Source of the DNA: Helianthus annuus
Taxonomy: Eukaryota; Streptophyta; Magnoliopsida; Asterales; Asteraceae
DNA length: 64,000 nt
Direction: 5' to 3'
NCBI RefSeq assembly: GCF_002127325.2
Contig: NC_035448.2
Coordinates: 59,635,577 to 59,699,576 of the forward strand
The position numbers and the translations under genes are program-made. Shown one piece after another: positions 10,572 to 20,882 of this stretch; within the stretch, counting starts at the first letter, position 1, and each line of letters begins with the position of its first letter. The notes beneath the pieces are model-generated. The model had not been told where the DNA came from, ran no database searches, and worked only from the letters and a program-made list of their open reading frames with translations.

Positions 10572-13500
10572 TTAAGGTGCAGACTTGGTGAGTCGATCCA
10601 CGATCACCCATATAGTATCATTCCCACGCTGGGATCTAGGTAAGCCTGTAACAAAATCCATGGAAATTTCTTCCCATTTCCATTGCGGTATCTTGGGTTG
10701 TTGAAGTAGGCCCGCTGGTTTCTGATACTCCACTTTGACTTTTGCACATGTCAAACACTTGCCGACGTAAGTAGCGATGTGGGCCTTCATACTAGGCCAC
10801 CAGTATGTAGTTCTGATGTCGTGGTACATTTTATCCGCCCCTGGATGTACCGAGTAGCGGGACTTGTGAGCTTCATCCATTACCAGCTCGCGTAAACCGC
10901 CAAAAAGTGGGACCCAAATACGCCCCGTTACATAGTAGGCGCCGTCTTCCTTTTGTTCCATTCGTTGCCTTGAGCCGCGTAAGGCTTCAGCTTTGACGTT
11001 TTCGGGTTTCAATGCTTCTGTCTGAGCAGTTCGTATCTGTGCAGGAAGACTGGACTGAATAGTGAGCTGCAAGGCTCGTACGCGTCTAGGTAAAGTGTCT
11101 TTCCGACTGAGGGCATCTGCCACAACATTGGCCTTGCCTGGATGGTACTTGATGGCGCATTCGTAATCGTTGAGTAACTCGACCCATCGTCGTTGACGCA
11201 TGTTCAAATCCTTTTGCTTAAGGATGTGCTCGAGACTCCTGTGATCGGTGTAAATAGTGCACTTGGTACCGTACAGGTAGTGTCGCCATATCTTAAGCGC
11301 GAAAACAACAGCTCCCAGCTCTAAATCGTGTGTCGTGTAGTTCCGTTCGTGAACCTTGAGTTGACGAGAAGCGTAAGCAATAACCTTATCCCGCTGCATC
11401 AATACACAACCAAGCCCCTGTATTGATGCGTCACAATAAACCACAAAATCATCCGTGCCCTCTGGCAGTGAGAGAATAGGTGCGCTGCAAAGCCTATCCT
11501 TTAGGTACTGAAAAGCGGTTTCCTGGGGACCTCCCCAACGGTAGGTGACACCCTTCTGTGTCAGTAGTGTAAGCGGCTGTGCGATCTTGGAGAAGTCTTT
11601 GATAAACCGTCTGTAGTAACCCGCCAAGCCCAAGAATTGGCGTATTTCCGTTGGTGTACGCGGTGCAGGCCAGTTCCTGATCGACTCTACCTTGGATGGA
11701 TCGACATGAATCCCATCCCTGTTCATAACATGGCCTAAGAAGTGGACTTCACGAAGCCAGAAGTCGCATTTAGAAAACTTGGCGTACAATTGTTCCTTTC
11801 TAAGAAGTTCCAAGATCAATCGTAAGTGTTGTTCGTGCTCCTCCTGACTCTTGGAGTAAATCAAAATGTCGTCGATGAAAACGATGACGAACTTGTCTAG
11901 ATAGGGTTTGCACACCCTGTTCATAAGGTCCATAAATACGGCAGGCGCGTTCGTTAACCCGAATGGCATGACAAGAAACTCGTAGTGACCGTAGCGAGTT
12001 CTGAAAGCGGTTTTAGAGACGTCCTCATCCCGGACTCTCAGCTGATGATACCCTGACCTCAAGTCTATCTTGGAGTAGTAACTCGACCCCTGCAACTGGT
12101 CGAATAGGTCGTCTATACGCGGAAGAGGATAACGGTTCTTCACCGTCACCTTGTTCAGTTCACGGTAGTCGATGCACATCCTAAAAGTGCCATCCTTCTT
12201 TTTCACGAAAAGTACTGGAGCTCCCCAAGGCGACGAGCTTGGACGAATAAAGCCCTTTTCCAAAAGCTCTTGTAGATGCTTCGACAGTTCTTCCAGTTCG
12301 TTTGGAGCTAAGCGATACGGTGCGCGGGCTATTGGTGCTGCTCCAGGAGCTAACTCAATCTGGAATTCGACTTGGCGATGAGGCGGTAAACCGGGTAAAT
12401 CTTCAGGAAACACCTGAGGAAAGTCACGTACAACTGGAATATCCTCCAGCTTCTTTTCCTTTGCTGATGCGTCAGTGACATGTGCCAGAATTGCAGTGTG
12501 CCCCTTTCGCAAACATTTCTTTGCCTTTAAGAAAGAGATGATGCCAACCACAACACCACTCTTGTCGCCTTGAACTTCAAGAGGTCCTTGACTAGAACGA
12601 GGAATACGAATGATCTTTTCCTTGCATAAAATCTCTGCGTGATGTTGGGATAACCAATCCATACCGATGACAACGTCGAAACTACCCAAAACTATGGGTA
12701 TAAGGTCAATCGAGAAGGTCTGACCAGCTAAAACGATGCTACAACCCTTGATTACATGTGCGGCTTCTACACTTTTACCATTTGCTAACTCTACGACGTG
12801 TTTGGTGTTTAGGGGTGTTGGTGTACATTTTAACAATTTACTCATTTTCATGGACATATAACTTGTATCAGCACCCGAGTCAAATAAGACAGTAACATAA
12901 ATATCATCGAGAAGAAACTTACCCATAACCACATTGGGATCATTCACTGCGTCACCCCGACCTAGCACAAAAGCACGACCCCGAGCTTCGTTGCCATTGT
13001 TGTTGTTGTTTCCCCCGTTGTTGTTGTTATTGTTCCCGTTGCCTTGATTGTTGTTGTTGCGATTCTGGTTCTGGTTCAGTTGAGGGCAATCACGTTTGTA
13101 GTGACCTTCAGCCCCACACTGGAAACATCCCCGGTTCCCACGCTGTGGCTGCTGCTGCTGGTTCTGTGGAGCTGGCGGTGGGAGTTGCTGGTTCTGATTT
13201 GCTGGCCGTGAGCTTCTACAATCCTTAGCCTCATGACCCGGATTGAGGCATCTTTGACAACGTTCCCTGCGACATCTTCCACTGTGGTGTTTGTTGCACC
13301 TACTACACCATGGGTGAATTCCCCGATATCCACTCTGCCCCTGACTGCCCGATGATTGCTGATTCGGACTTTGGTAGTCGTTGGTGCGACGCTGCTGTGT
13401 TTGGGACTGAACAGAAACTGATCCCTTGCTGGAATCCCCATCCCACTTTCTTTTGTTCTCGCTGGGTGTGGCAGAAGTAGTAGCTGGAGTAGTAGTAGCA

Positions 13501-14264
13501 GTAGTGGTAGCACTGATGCGTTTTGGCAGCTTGTTCTGATCCACTGCCTGATCGGTGAGTCGGTGGGCAAGACGCTGAATGTCTTGGATGTTGTTGAGGT
13601 TAGCCGACGTCACGTGGCTCTGAATCTCTGGCGCAAGCCCCTTGAGATACAACTCAATGCGCTTAACTGGAGGGTCCACCATCGTTGGACATAAGATGGC
13701 CAGTTCATTTGACCGTTTCGTGTAAGCCTCAATCTCTGACCCCGTCATCTTCAAGTGGTATAGCTCATTCTCCAGCTTGTGAATGTCGTCTCGTGTGCAG
13801 TACTCACGTTTAATCAATTCCTTGAAATCCTCCCAAGGTGTGGCGTTAGCAGCTGCCAACCCTAGGATCTGTACTTGCGCGTTCCACCAGGTGAGCGCAA
13901 TCCCTTCCAACGTGCCAGTGGCATACTTGACCCTGCGAGCCTCAGGGCATTCGCACATCTCAAATACTGACTCTAGCTTCTCAAACCAATGGAGGAGTCC
14001 CACTGCCCCCTCGGTGCCACTGAATGAGCTTGGACGACAGTCCATGAAGTTCTTGAAAGTGCAGACAGGCTGCTGTGCGTGTTGACCTATTGTGTACAAA
14101 TAGGACAAAGTTAAATACAAGAGCTAATGTAGGATCTAAAGATCCTAGTGTGAGTCTATACTGCAGGGTATACTACCTGCTTGAGCAGCTGCAAGTGCCG
14201 CAACAACTTGAGCTTGAACGAGAGCCTCTAGCTGGGCTTGAGTCATGTTAATTCGTCCAGACAT
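10572..14264 (-). CDS. gag-pol: Element 1 Gag-Pol polyprotein, two exons, truncated in integrase
   Basis: Exon 2 is one open frame from the intron edge at 14086 to a stop at 10572. In the 1182-residue numbering that starts at the ATG at 14120 (a Met that itself falls inside the intron): Gag about 20-190, with two cysteine-rich knuckles (one at about 272-301, and [14 protein letters not shown] at 332-345); protease DSGA at 414-417; reverse transcriptase about 590-790 with FIDDILIYS at 748-756; RNase H about 890-1005 with CDAS (896-899) and TDHRS (958-962); integrase zinc finger His1085, His1092, Cys1122, Cys1125; and the first catalytic Asp at 1155. The more likely start is ATG 14264 in a short exon, giving an N-terminus ending AAAQAG that joins QHAQQPV in frame. 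It ends early because of the 53-bp deletion after LTKSA. Confidence 0.9.
14087..14176 (-). other. Predicted intron in element 1 gag (90 bp)
   Basis: On the minus strand it starts GTAGTATACC and ends TGTACACAATAG, obeying GT-AG. Removing it joins CAAGCAG to GTCAACAC in phase and avoids the in-frame stop that follows exon 1. It contains the inverted repeat TAGGATCT-AA-AGATCCTA (14130-14147). The related element 2 has a 98-bp intron at the same place with the identical inverted repeat. Inferred from sequence; no transcript evidence. Confidence 0.7.
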
Positions 14265-14568
14265 GATCTTCATAGCAAATGCAACATGAGTTAGAGAGGT
14301 TCACGAATAGAGCGATGACAGAAGAGTGTAAGCACATAGGGGTTCTCATGTAACGACGTATAGTAAGCAATGTAATCTAGCATGCTACGAGCAAAGTTCT
14401 ATATAGTTCTAGCAAGCAGGTAATAAACATAAACCTTATTACCTAGGATGTTGAGTCTTGCACGTGGAGCGAAGCGTCGTTGTGGATCGTTGAGAGCACT
14501 GTTCTGGTTATAGTCCGGTTTTAATAAAAACGTTTTCCCATATTAAAACCAAGTTCTCTATAACCAAT
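14265..14568 (-). other. 5' leader of element 1
   Basis: About 300 bp between the PBS and the gag ATG. There is an in-frame upstream ATG at 14273. No other coding content. Confidence 0.6.
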
Positions 14569-14581
14569 GGCTCTGATACCA
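14569..14581 (-). other. Primer-binding site, element 1
   Basis: Minus strand TGGTATCAGAGCC, a perfect match to the tRNA-iMet 3' end used by many plant retrotransposons. It lies 3 bp from the LTR edge. Confidence 0.9.
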
Positions 14582-14584
14582 ATC

Positions 14585-16651
14585 TGTCACACCCCCAAAA
14601 TCCACACGCGGAGTACCACCGCTTGGAGGCGTGACATGACCAGGATCAAGCCATCAATCATATTGAACATAGCATAATATAAATAAGATAGTTCGTAAAA
14701 CCCAATTCAATACAATTGATGTTCTAAACCAACCTAGTATCAATAGCAGAAGCATAAGTATGTAAACCCAAAGTAAATCATAAGTTCAAATATTCGAAAC
14801 GTTAAACATAGTATTCATGATCCATTGCCCACAACGACCCGCTCCTCCTTGTGCAAGCTCCATAAGTACCTAAGGTCCTGCAAGGCATGCAGCAGAGAGT
14901 CAACAACTAGTTGAGCGAGTTCACAGTTAATAGTTCAGTAACAGTATAGTGTGAGTAGTAACATGTTCGTTTGTGATGTCAGGTATCGTATCAGTTTCCA
15001 TCGCGGCCTCCTAGGCAGGTATGCGAAGATATTAGGGGATGTTCCTCCCAAGTATTCTAGACTAGGTTTATTTGTATCGCGGCCTACCAGGCAGGTGTGC
15101 GAAGATTTGTATGTTTAGTTCGCGGCCTTCCTAAGGCAGGTGTGCGAAGTCAGTCATAATATCGCGGCCAACCCTTGGCAGGTGTGCGAAGATCGGTTCA
15201 GTAAGTGTTACTAGTCTAGTAGTGTCATATCGTTCGGTTCTATCAGCTGAGTATGTACAATAATTCAACAAATCCCATTCCCACCCGGGAACCCCATGCC
15301 TTGGCTGTGTGAACTCACCTTGGTTTGCTCGGCAGATACACAGAAAGTTCGAGTAAGCTATATGGTGATCAACCACGTCCTAGCATGGTTATCATACAAG
15401 TCAGGTTCGTATTCGAATATAGCACATAGGTTCTACACGTATTGTGGCAAATATAATCATGGCATACACAAGTATTCATAGCAGTCCAATAGCAGTCACG
15501 TAAACAAGTTCAAGTATCCGGCCCAATCAATTGGGCTCGTGACAGTGTAAGTCCATTAGTGTGCAAGTGTTCGCGGTCTCGAGTCGAGACTAACGATCCC
15601 GAGTCGAGACTAAGCGGTCTCGAGTTGTACTGGTTTCGAGGTATCGAGTCGCAACAAGGAGGTCTCAAGTCATTATGGTCTAGTCGAGACTACACGGTCT
15701 CGAGTCGCAACAGGACCCGCAACCGTGGTCTCGAGTTGTGCTGTTGTGTGTTGGCAATTTGGTCTCGAGTCGAGACTAAGGGTTCTCGACTTGCAACCCG
15801 TGTCGAGACTAGCAGCTTGTAACAGTTTCCTTATTATCAGTTCAATCAGTTCCGTAATATCAGCAAACAGATTTGGCAGTTTCACAATTCAGACCAATCA
15901 ACATTCAATTCAGAATTCAAACACATTCATATTAATTAACAAATTTCCAACCATCTGATTAGCATACCATCGATCAAACAGGGCATTTATCAACTGATTC
16001 ATAAGAACCCTAATCATAACCAAAGCATAAACAATAACTACAGCTCATATGATTCGGTCCATCATGCAGTCAATCCGATTCACAACAAGAACAATAACAA
16101 GGATAGCAAACTTCGATCCGGTTATCATGCATACACATATCGTACAACATATCATACAACATATGAACCGAGTTACTAGCATAAACCCTAACCGATCATG
16201 TAATCCGATTAATAACAACATCATCACATAATCACACATATAAACACGTAATCGGTAAACATACTACTAACCGAGATGAGAAAAGGGAATGATCCGAATC
16301 CAAGAGCTTCGATGGAAAGGAATGCTCGGCTGCCTCGGTTCCGAGTCGAGAGAGAGAGAGTGTGTGTTCTAGGGTTTGTGTGTGTGAGGATGTTTTGTAA
16401 AAGTGTGAGATAGTTACCACATCTCAAAGTTTATGCGATTAGGGGATGGGCCGAACCCTCCCTTGGGCTGCCCCATGGTCTCGAGTCGGATGTGTGTGGC
16501 CCGAATGGGCTTGTGTAGTCGGGTGGGTCACGCAAGCATATAAACAAACACTCACAATTTCACACAAGGCACGTATAACATGTTATTCAAATAGAGTTCA
16601 CATAATCACGTAACGTTACACAAAAGTAGGTTCGAAATACGGGTTGTCACA
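14585..16651 (-). repeat. Element 1, 5' LTR
   Basis: 2067 bp and nearly identical to 7419-9485. It carries the same internal repeats: GCGGCC units at about 15000-15190 and the palindrome array at about 15571-15811. Drives transcription of the element toward lower coordinates. Confidence 0.95.
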
Positions 16652-16656
16652 GGGTT

Positions 16657-17457
16657 GGAATTGGTCGTGGATTGCCCCAAAAACGCCCCATCTTTACAAA
16701 TCTGCACTCAGTGTTGTAAAAATCGCGACTAGGTGACGATTAGTCGGCGATTAATCGTTAGTCGGCCGGTAAGTGAGTAATTTATCGTTAATCAGTTCAT
16801 TAATCGCTAGTCGGGCCTAGTCAGGCCTAGTCGGACAGCCAAAAATCGGGGATTCCTGCAAAAAACCTATATATTCCGGCCAAAACCTCTAAATTCCGGC
16901 TCGTTTCCAACCAAACCATGTGAATTCCAACAATTAATCTTGTATACTTAAAAAATGAGTTGAGTAAGAGTTAAAACCTAGCTAAATAAAATATTTACCT
17001 ATAAAAATGTGTATGTATATATAATATATATATATGTATATAACTGTAAATTACATATAAAAAACCCGATCTTATTAATCTCGAGTAATCCCGAGTAGTT
17101 GCTAGTCCCCACCTCACCGACCGACTAGCGAGTTCTCTTTGAGTAGTAGTCACTTCATGCCCACTAGAGGGGCATTATGTCACTTCCCGACTACACATGA
17201 TTTTACGAGTGTTTTTTTTTTTTTTAGTGATTTGGTTAAAGGTGACCTAATATGTTGTTAAACAAAAGAATATTATTTGTAAATGATATTAAAGTCGGTC
17301 GGCATATGTTGTTAAGAAAAGAGGATATATACGAAATTTAAAATTTAATATGATATTCTTCTACTTATAAAACTCTTTCTTCTTCTTCTTCATTGGAACC
17401 CTAATCATCAAATTCTTCTACTTATAAAATAGAATCCCAAACCCTAATCCCAATCTC
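16657..17457. other. Intergenic DNA upstream of the RING gene, possible hAT-like MITE
   Basis: A CAGTGTTGTAAAAATCG start at about 16707 followed by several TAGTCGG motifs resembles the end of some hAT-type MITEs, but the expected mirrored end is not clear (a weak candidate lies near 17205). A T11 run is at about 17213. Otherwise AT-rich with no coding content. Confidence 0.35.
17365..17372 (+). promoter_or_regulatory. Candidate TATA box of the RING-H2 gene
   Basis: TTATAAAA about 90 bp before the ATG, followed by a CT-rich leader. A second TTATAAAA at 17422-17429 is probably too close to the ATG. Both sit in a repeated TTCTTCTACTTATAAAA unit. Confidence 0.5.
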
Positions 17458-18000
17458 ATGTATCGTTCGTACGGTATTGTAGACCAAGCATCCAGGACTT
17501 TCGTAATCGTAAATGCAAGAGCTGATGATCATCGCGTGGATGTTATACTTGACCGGAAGCCTGCAGGTTCAATATCGGTCCATGATTGCAATGAAGACAT
17601 GATTACCAGGGTGTTGTTCAATGAGGGAAGTCCTCCTTACAGAATTCTGCATATGGGATTCACAGCAATTGGCGGCTCATTATTGATGGCTTCGTTATTT
17701 AATGGAACTGGAACTCCTGAACAGAATAATCAAATAGCAATGAAGATGGCAAGCCTTGTGTTGCGGTACGAGTTGTATCTTAAAGATCCCCTCCAGGCTA
17801 TAGAAAATTCAGTGAAAGTAAGTAGATTCTTCGGTAAAAAAGAGAAAGAATGGTGTGCAATTTGTCATGATGAATACCAAGCGGAAGATATGATCGGAAC
17901 AATATATTGCAAACATACTTTTCATCCGCAATGTATCCTGGCCTGGATGAGAAAAAAGGGAAACTGTCCGATCTGCAGGGCTGTTGCTGTCGTTATATAA
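17458..18000 (+). CDS. RING-H2 finger protein, putative E3 ubiquitin ligase (180 aa, single exon)
   Basis: Residues 133-173 form a textbook C3H2C3 RING: Cys133, Cys136, Cys151, His153, His156, Cys159, Cys170, Cys173, with CAIC, HTFHPQCI and CPIC signatures. RING-H2 domains bind two zinc ions and recruit an E2, so the protein probably transfers ubiquitin to a substrate chosen by its N-terminal 130 residues. That N-terminal half has no motif I recognise, no signal peptide and no clear membrane helix. The start is supported by a TATA box and a CT-rich leader about 90 and 60 bp upstream. The frame ends cleanly six residues after the RING. Single-exon RING-H2 genes are common in plants. It sits between a gypsy element and a Harbinger-like element. 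Whether it is expressed is unknown. Confidence 0.75.
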   Translation: MYRSYGIVDQASRTFVIVNARADDHRVDVILDRKPAGSISVHDCNEDMITRVLFNEGSPPYRILHMGFTAIGGSLLMASLFNGTGTPEQNNQIAMKMASLVLRYELYLKDPLQAIENSVKVSRFFGKKEKEWCAICHDEYQAEDMIGTIYCKHTFHPQCILAWMRKKGNCPICRAVAVVI

Positions 18001-18182
18001 GTTTACCTGCCTCTTCATACACTTCTTCTAGTATTTTCTGACTTTTTATTTGTTTCATGGAGGATTAATTAAGACATTTTATACTAATTTAGTTGTAGCA
18101 TAGATCAGATGATCTGTGTGGATTTTGAAGGTGGTCAGTCAGTTTCTTTGATGATGTGTTATGTTAGATTTGATGCAAAGAG
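18001..18182 (+). other. Probable 3' flank of the RING gene
   Basis: AT-rich, no open frame, likely the 3' untranslated region. It ends at the Harbinger-like element. No single convincing poly(A) signal could be chosen. Confidence 0.4.
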
Positions 18183-18383
18183 TAAGGCGACTCGGGGCGG
18201 TAGCGTGATGAAGGCCCATCACGCGTGATGAAGGAACGGCACACCGCCGCCGGTGCAAGGGCCACGCGTTGTATTTGTAACGCGTTAACTCCACCACGCG
18301 TTGAAGTTTTGAAATTGTACCGTTTTTTTTGACCGTTGTAATATTTTTTGACCGTTTGTTTGAAGAATTTGATTAATTTTTTT

Positions 18384-18392
18384 TATATAAAT
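18384..18392 (+). promoter_or_regulatory. TATA box of the Harbinger ORF1
   Basis: TATATAAAT about 110 bp before the ATG at 18499, followed by an A-rich leader. Confidence 0.5.
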
Positions 18393-18498
18393 CCCACATA
18401 TATCAATAAACAAACTCAAAAACCTCTCCACTATTCTCATACTCTATACAAAAAATTAAAATACTCTCCAATTCAATCTAAATAATTTTACAAGAAAT

Positions 18499-20074
18499 AT
18501 GGAAGGTTCAAGCAAGAGAGGTGGCGGATCGAAAAAAAAGAGGTTCGGGTACGAAGAAAAATCCCGTAAGCCAAGGGTTCGAGCGAATCTTGGTGAGCCG
18601 GCGCGCTTTAGGTTGCAAGACGAACCCGACCAAGTCCCAACCTTTCCAAACCAACAATATCCACCCTTTCAAACCCAACAATATCCACCGTTTCAATCGC
18701 AAACGTACCATAACCAACCGTTCGTTCCACCGTTTCAACCTCACCAATTTCAATCGCAAACGTATCAAACCCAACCCCACACACTTGACCCACTACTAGA
18801 AGACAACACCCTCATTCATCATTTTGCAAAAGCGTGGCATGAACCACGTGAACCACAACAAAGTCTTGACGAGGAAGAGGACGAGGAAGAAGAAACGGAG
18901 GAAGAGGAAGAGGAAGAAGAACAAAATGTTGAGGTTCAAGAAATCGCTCCAATCGGCCGACAACCTTGGACGAGCGAGGAGGAGGTGTCGTTGACGAAGG
19001 CGTATTTGCACATCTCGGAGAGTAAGAAACACGGGAACGAGCAACGAAAGGATGCGTTTTGGAGACGGGTAATTAATCATTTTAGGCAACTTTCCGGTGC
19101 AAGGATACGAAACATGGACCAAATGACGTCGAAGTGGACGGATTTGAACGGGAAAATTAGCAAGTTCAACGCTTGTTTCATTCAAAAGGTATGTTTTTTA
19201 TTAAAGTTTTAAAAAAACAGTTTTCATAAAAAAAACAGTTTTATATAAAAAAACAGTTTTAATAAAAAAATAGTTTTATATAAAAAAACAGTTTTATTTA
19301 AAAAAAACAGTTTATATAAAAAAACAATTTTATTTAAAAAAAACAGTTTATATAAAAAACAGTTTATAAAAAAAACAGTTTAAAAAAAAACAGTTTTAAT
19401 TAAAAAAACAGTTTTAATTAAAAAAACAGTTTTATTTTAAAAACGGTTTTTATAAAAAACAGTTTTTTAAAAAAAAACAGTTATAAAAAAAACAGTTTTA
19501 AAAAAAAAAACAGTTTTTATAACATTTTATTTTTTTTGTAGAATCGAAACCCACAAAGTGGAGCGAGTGAGGCGACGATCATGCAACAAGCCACCGCAGA
19601 GTATTGCAAAATGTACAAAAAGAGACTTTTCCACACGTGGCGGTATAGGAAGTTGCGAGACATCACCCGAAGTGGGTCCCCGTTGAGTTGGTTGACACGC
19701 ATGGTCCTACGGCTCCAAAAAAACGAGGCGGTTCGAAAAGATCAAAGACATCCGAGTCGGGGAACTACACGACTTCCGCGTCGGATAACTTGCCCCAAAT
19801 GAACTTAAACGACGACCCTCTTGACGAACCCGATCAACCCCTTGACGAGCCCGTTGAGGAAGATACACCCACAAGGCCACGACGCAGACGAGGTGGTGAA
19901 TCGTCAAGCAAAGGGAAGGAGGCGGTGGCGGAGTCGATCTTTAGAATCGAAGAGGAGAAAATGACCCAATTCAAGAAGGCTGAACAAAGAAAAGAAACAA
20001 TGATGTCCCTAAAAGTTGAACGGGAGCAGGCGTACAAGGAACACTTGAAAACGATTGAAAGACAAAATGATTGA
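18499..20074 (+). pseudogene. Myb/SANT-like Harbinger ORF1, two exons, frameshifted
   Basis: Exon 1 (18499-19188, 230 codons) has a basic Lys/Arg-rich N-terminus, a Pro/Gln/Tyr-rich repeat (QQYPPFQ, QSQTYQTQ) at about 50-95, an acidic Glu tract at about 124-143, and a trihelix/Myb-SANT-like domain at about 154-228 (RQPWTSEEEVSL, DAFWRRVINHF, WTDLNGKISKFN). Intron 19189-19541 is GT-AG. Exon 2 (19542-20074) continues in frame through QQATAEYCKMYKKR, then loses frame at about 19625-19690: the C-terminal part (ELVDTHGPTAPKKRGG, a Ser/Lys linker and a Glu/Lys helix near the end) is in another frame with a TAG just before it. In this family ORF1 is a DNA-binding partner of the transposase. In databases such plant proteins are often misnamed glutathione S-transferase T3-like because of fusions (known from memory). 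Confidence 0.65.
19217..19517 (+). repeat. Intronic minisatellite of A-rich CAGTTTT units
   Basis: About 15 copies of an A6-9 CAGTT(T) unit with three near-variants (TAGTTTT, CAATTTT, CGGTTTT) fill most of the ORF1 intron. Unit spacing is 12-20 bp. Confidence 0.8.
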
Positions 20075-20439
20075 AAAATCTTGTGTGAAAACCACGCCCA
20101 TCTCGACGAACCGTTCAAGTCAGTTGTCATTGAACAAAAGCGCGCGATTTGCGCAAAGTGGGGTTGGGAGATGCCACCGGTTTAGTTGTTTTTTTTATTT
20201 GGTTATGTAATTTATTTTTAAAGTTTAATGAAATTTACAATTTAGTGTTTTATTTTTAATTTCTAATTTTAAAATGAAAATTAAAAAAATTGGGAGTGAT
20301 AGAATTCCATCACTAGTGATTCCACCCCTCCTACATTTCTATCACTAGTGATAGAAATTTGGTTGATGACATGTCATGATTTGATTGGAGAGTGAGAGTG
20401 ATAGAATCCATCACTAGTGAACCACCCCTAGTCCCCTTA

Positions 20440-20816
20440 GGGGGGTAAAAAAAAGAGTTTGAAATATTGATTGGTGTGGTGTGTTGTTCAAGGAAATTTT
20501 ATCTCCTAATCTCTCCAATATGGGAGGATGAATATATGGTCATATTTTCTTCCTTTTTCTCTCACCTCCCCCTGTTAAATGAAACTCGGAAACATGGTTT
20601 CTCATATTTTCATCTGTTTTCTCTTCCCTCCCCTGTTAAATGAGACTCGGAACAGAGATGTAATTAGTTTTGATCTTTGTAACATCATTACATATTTAGG
20701 TGTGAAATATGTAACTAAATTTGGAAGAATTAGCCACAGAAGGGCTCAAACTCTTTGGCAAGCATCTTGCAGTACCCAAAATTTGGGTATTATTTATGAT
20801 TCTGTTTTCAGCCAAC
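20440..20816. other. Intergenic DNA with a short direct repeat
   Basis: CCTCCCC..TGTTAAATGA.ACTCGG occurs twice about 65 bp apart (about 20567 and 20629). A 92-codon open frame at 20579-20857 resembles nothing known and I do not call it a gene. Confidence 0.4.
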
Positions 20817-20824
20817 TATATAAA
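20817..20824 (+). promoter_or_regulatory. TATA box ahead of a foldback
   Basis: CTATATAAAGG, a close match to the plant TATA consensus, about 60 bp before the inverted repeat at 20883-21035. Confidence 0.5.
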
Positions 20825-20882
20825 GGAATTGTTGGAGGTGGTTGTTGGGTAGAATAAGGGTTGGAGATGATGAGTGTGGTTG

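Larger units (their letters stand above)
7414..16656 (-). mobile_element. Element 1: Ty3/gypsy chromovirus-like retrotransposon with both TSDs
   Basis: The element spans 7419-16651 (9233 bp) and is flanked by a perfect 5-bp duplication GGGTT (7414-7418 and 16652-16656). Two LTRs of identical length (2067 bp) differ by about 11 substitutions that I can count, roughly 0.5 percent, so the insertion is recent. Reading on the minus strand: 5' LTR, PBS, short gag exon, 90-bp intron, Gag-Pol (zinc knuckles, protease, RT, RNase H, integrase N-terminus), a frameshifting deletion, integrase C-terminus with chromodomain-like tail, PPT, 3' LTR. Domain order PR-RT-RH-INT and the chromodomain-like end place it among chromoviruses, probably the Tekay/Del branch (inference). 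Confidence 0.95.
18183..20439 (+). mobile_element. PIF/Harbinger-like element carrying only ORF1
   Basis: Diverged 16-bp terminal inverted repeats: left GGCGACTCGGGGCGGT (18186-18201), right the complement of GGGGACTAGGGGTGGT (20421-20436), 12 of 16 matching. The flanks are TAA on the left and TTA on the right, close to the TWA target duplication of this superfamily. Inside is a TATA-led Myb/SANT gene of the kind PIF/Harbinger elements use as ORF1. No DDE transposase is present. The last 150 bp is rich in ATCACTAGTGAT palindromes, including a perfect 22-bp palindrome at 20336-20357. Confidence 0.6.

Noticed and set aside
13076..13570. 164-codon minus-strand frame in element 1
   Set aside because: Overlaps the Gag knuckle region in another frame; that region is low complexity and the main frame carries the CCHC motifs.
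18508..18793. Several open frames opposite or overlapping the Myb/SANT gene
   Set aside because: Shadows of the Gln/Pro/Tyr-rich coding sequence in other frames.
20579..20857. 92-codon plus-strand open frame
   Set aside because: No motif, and it runs through the TATA box of the foldback locus; likely chance.
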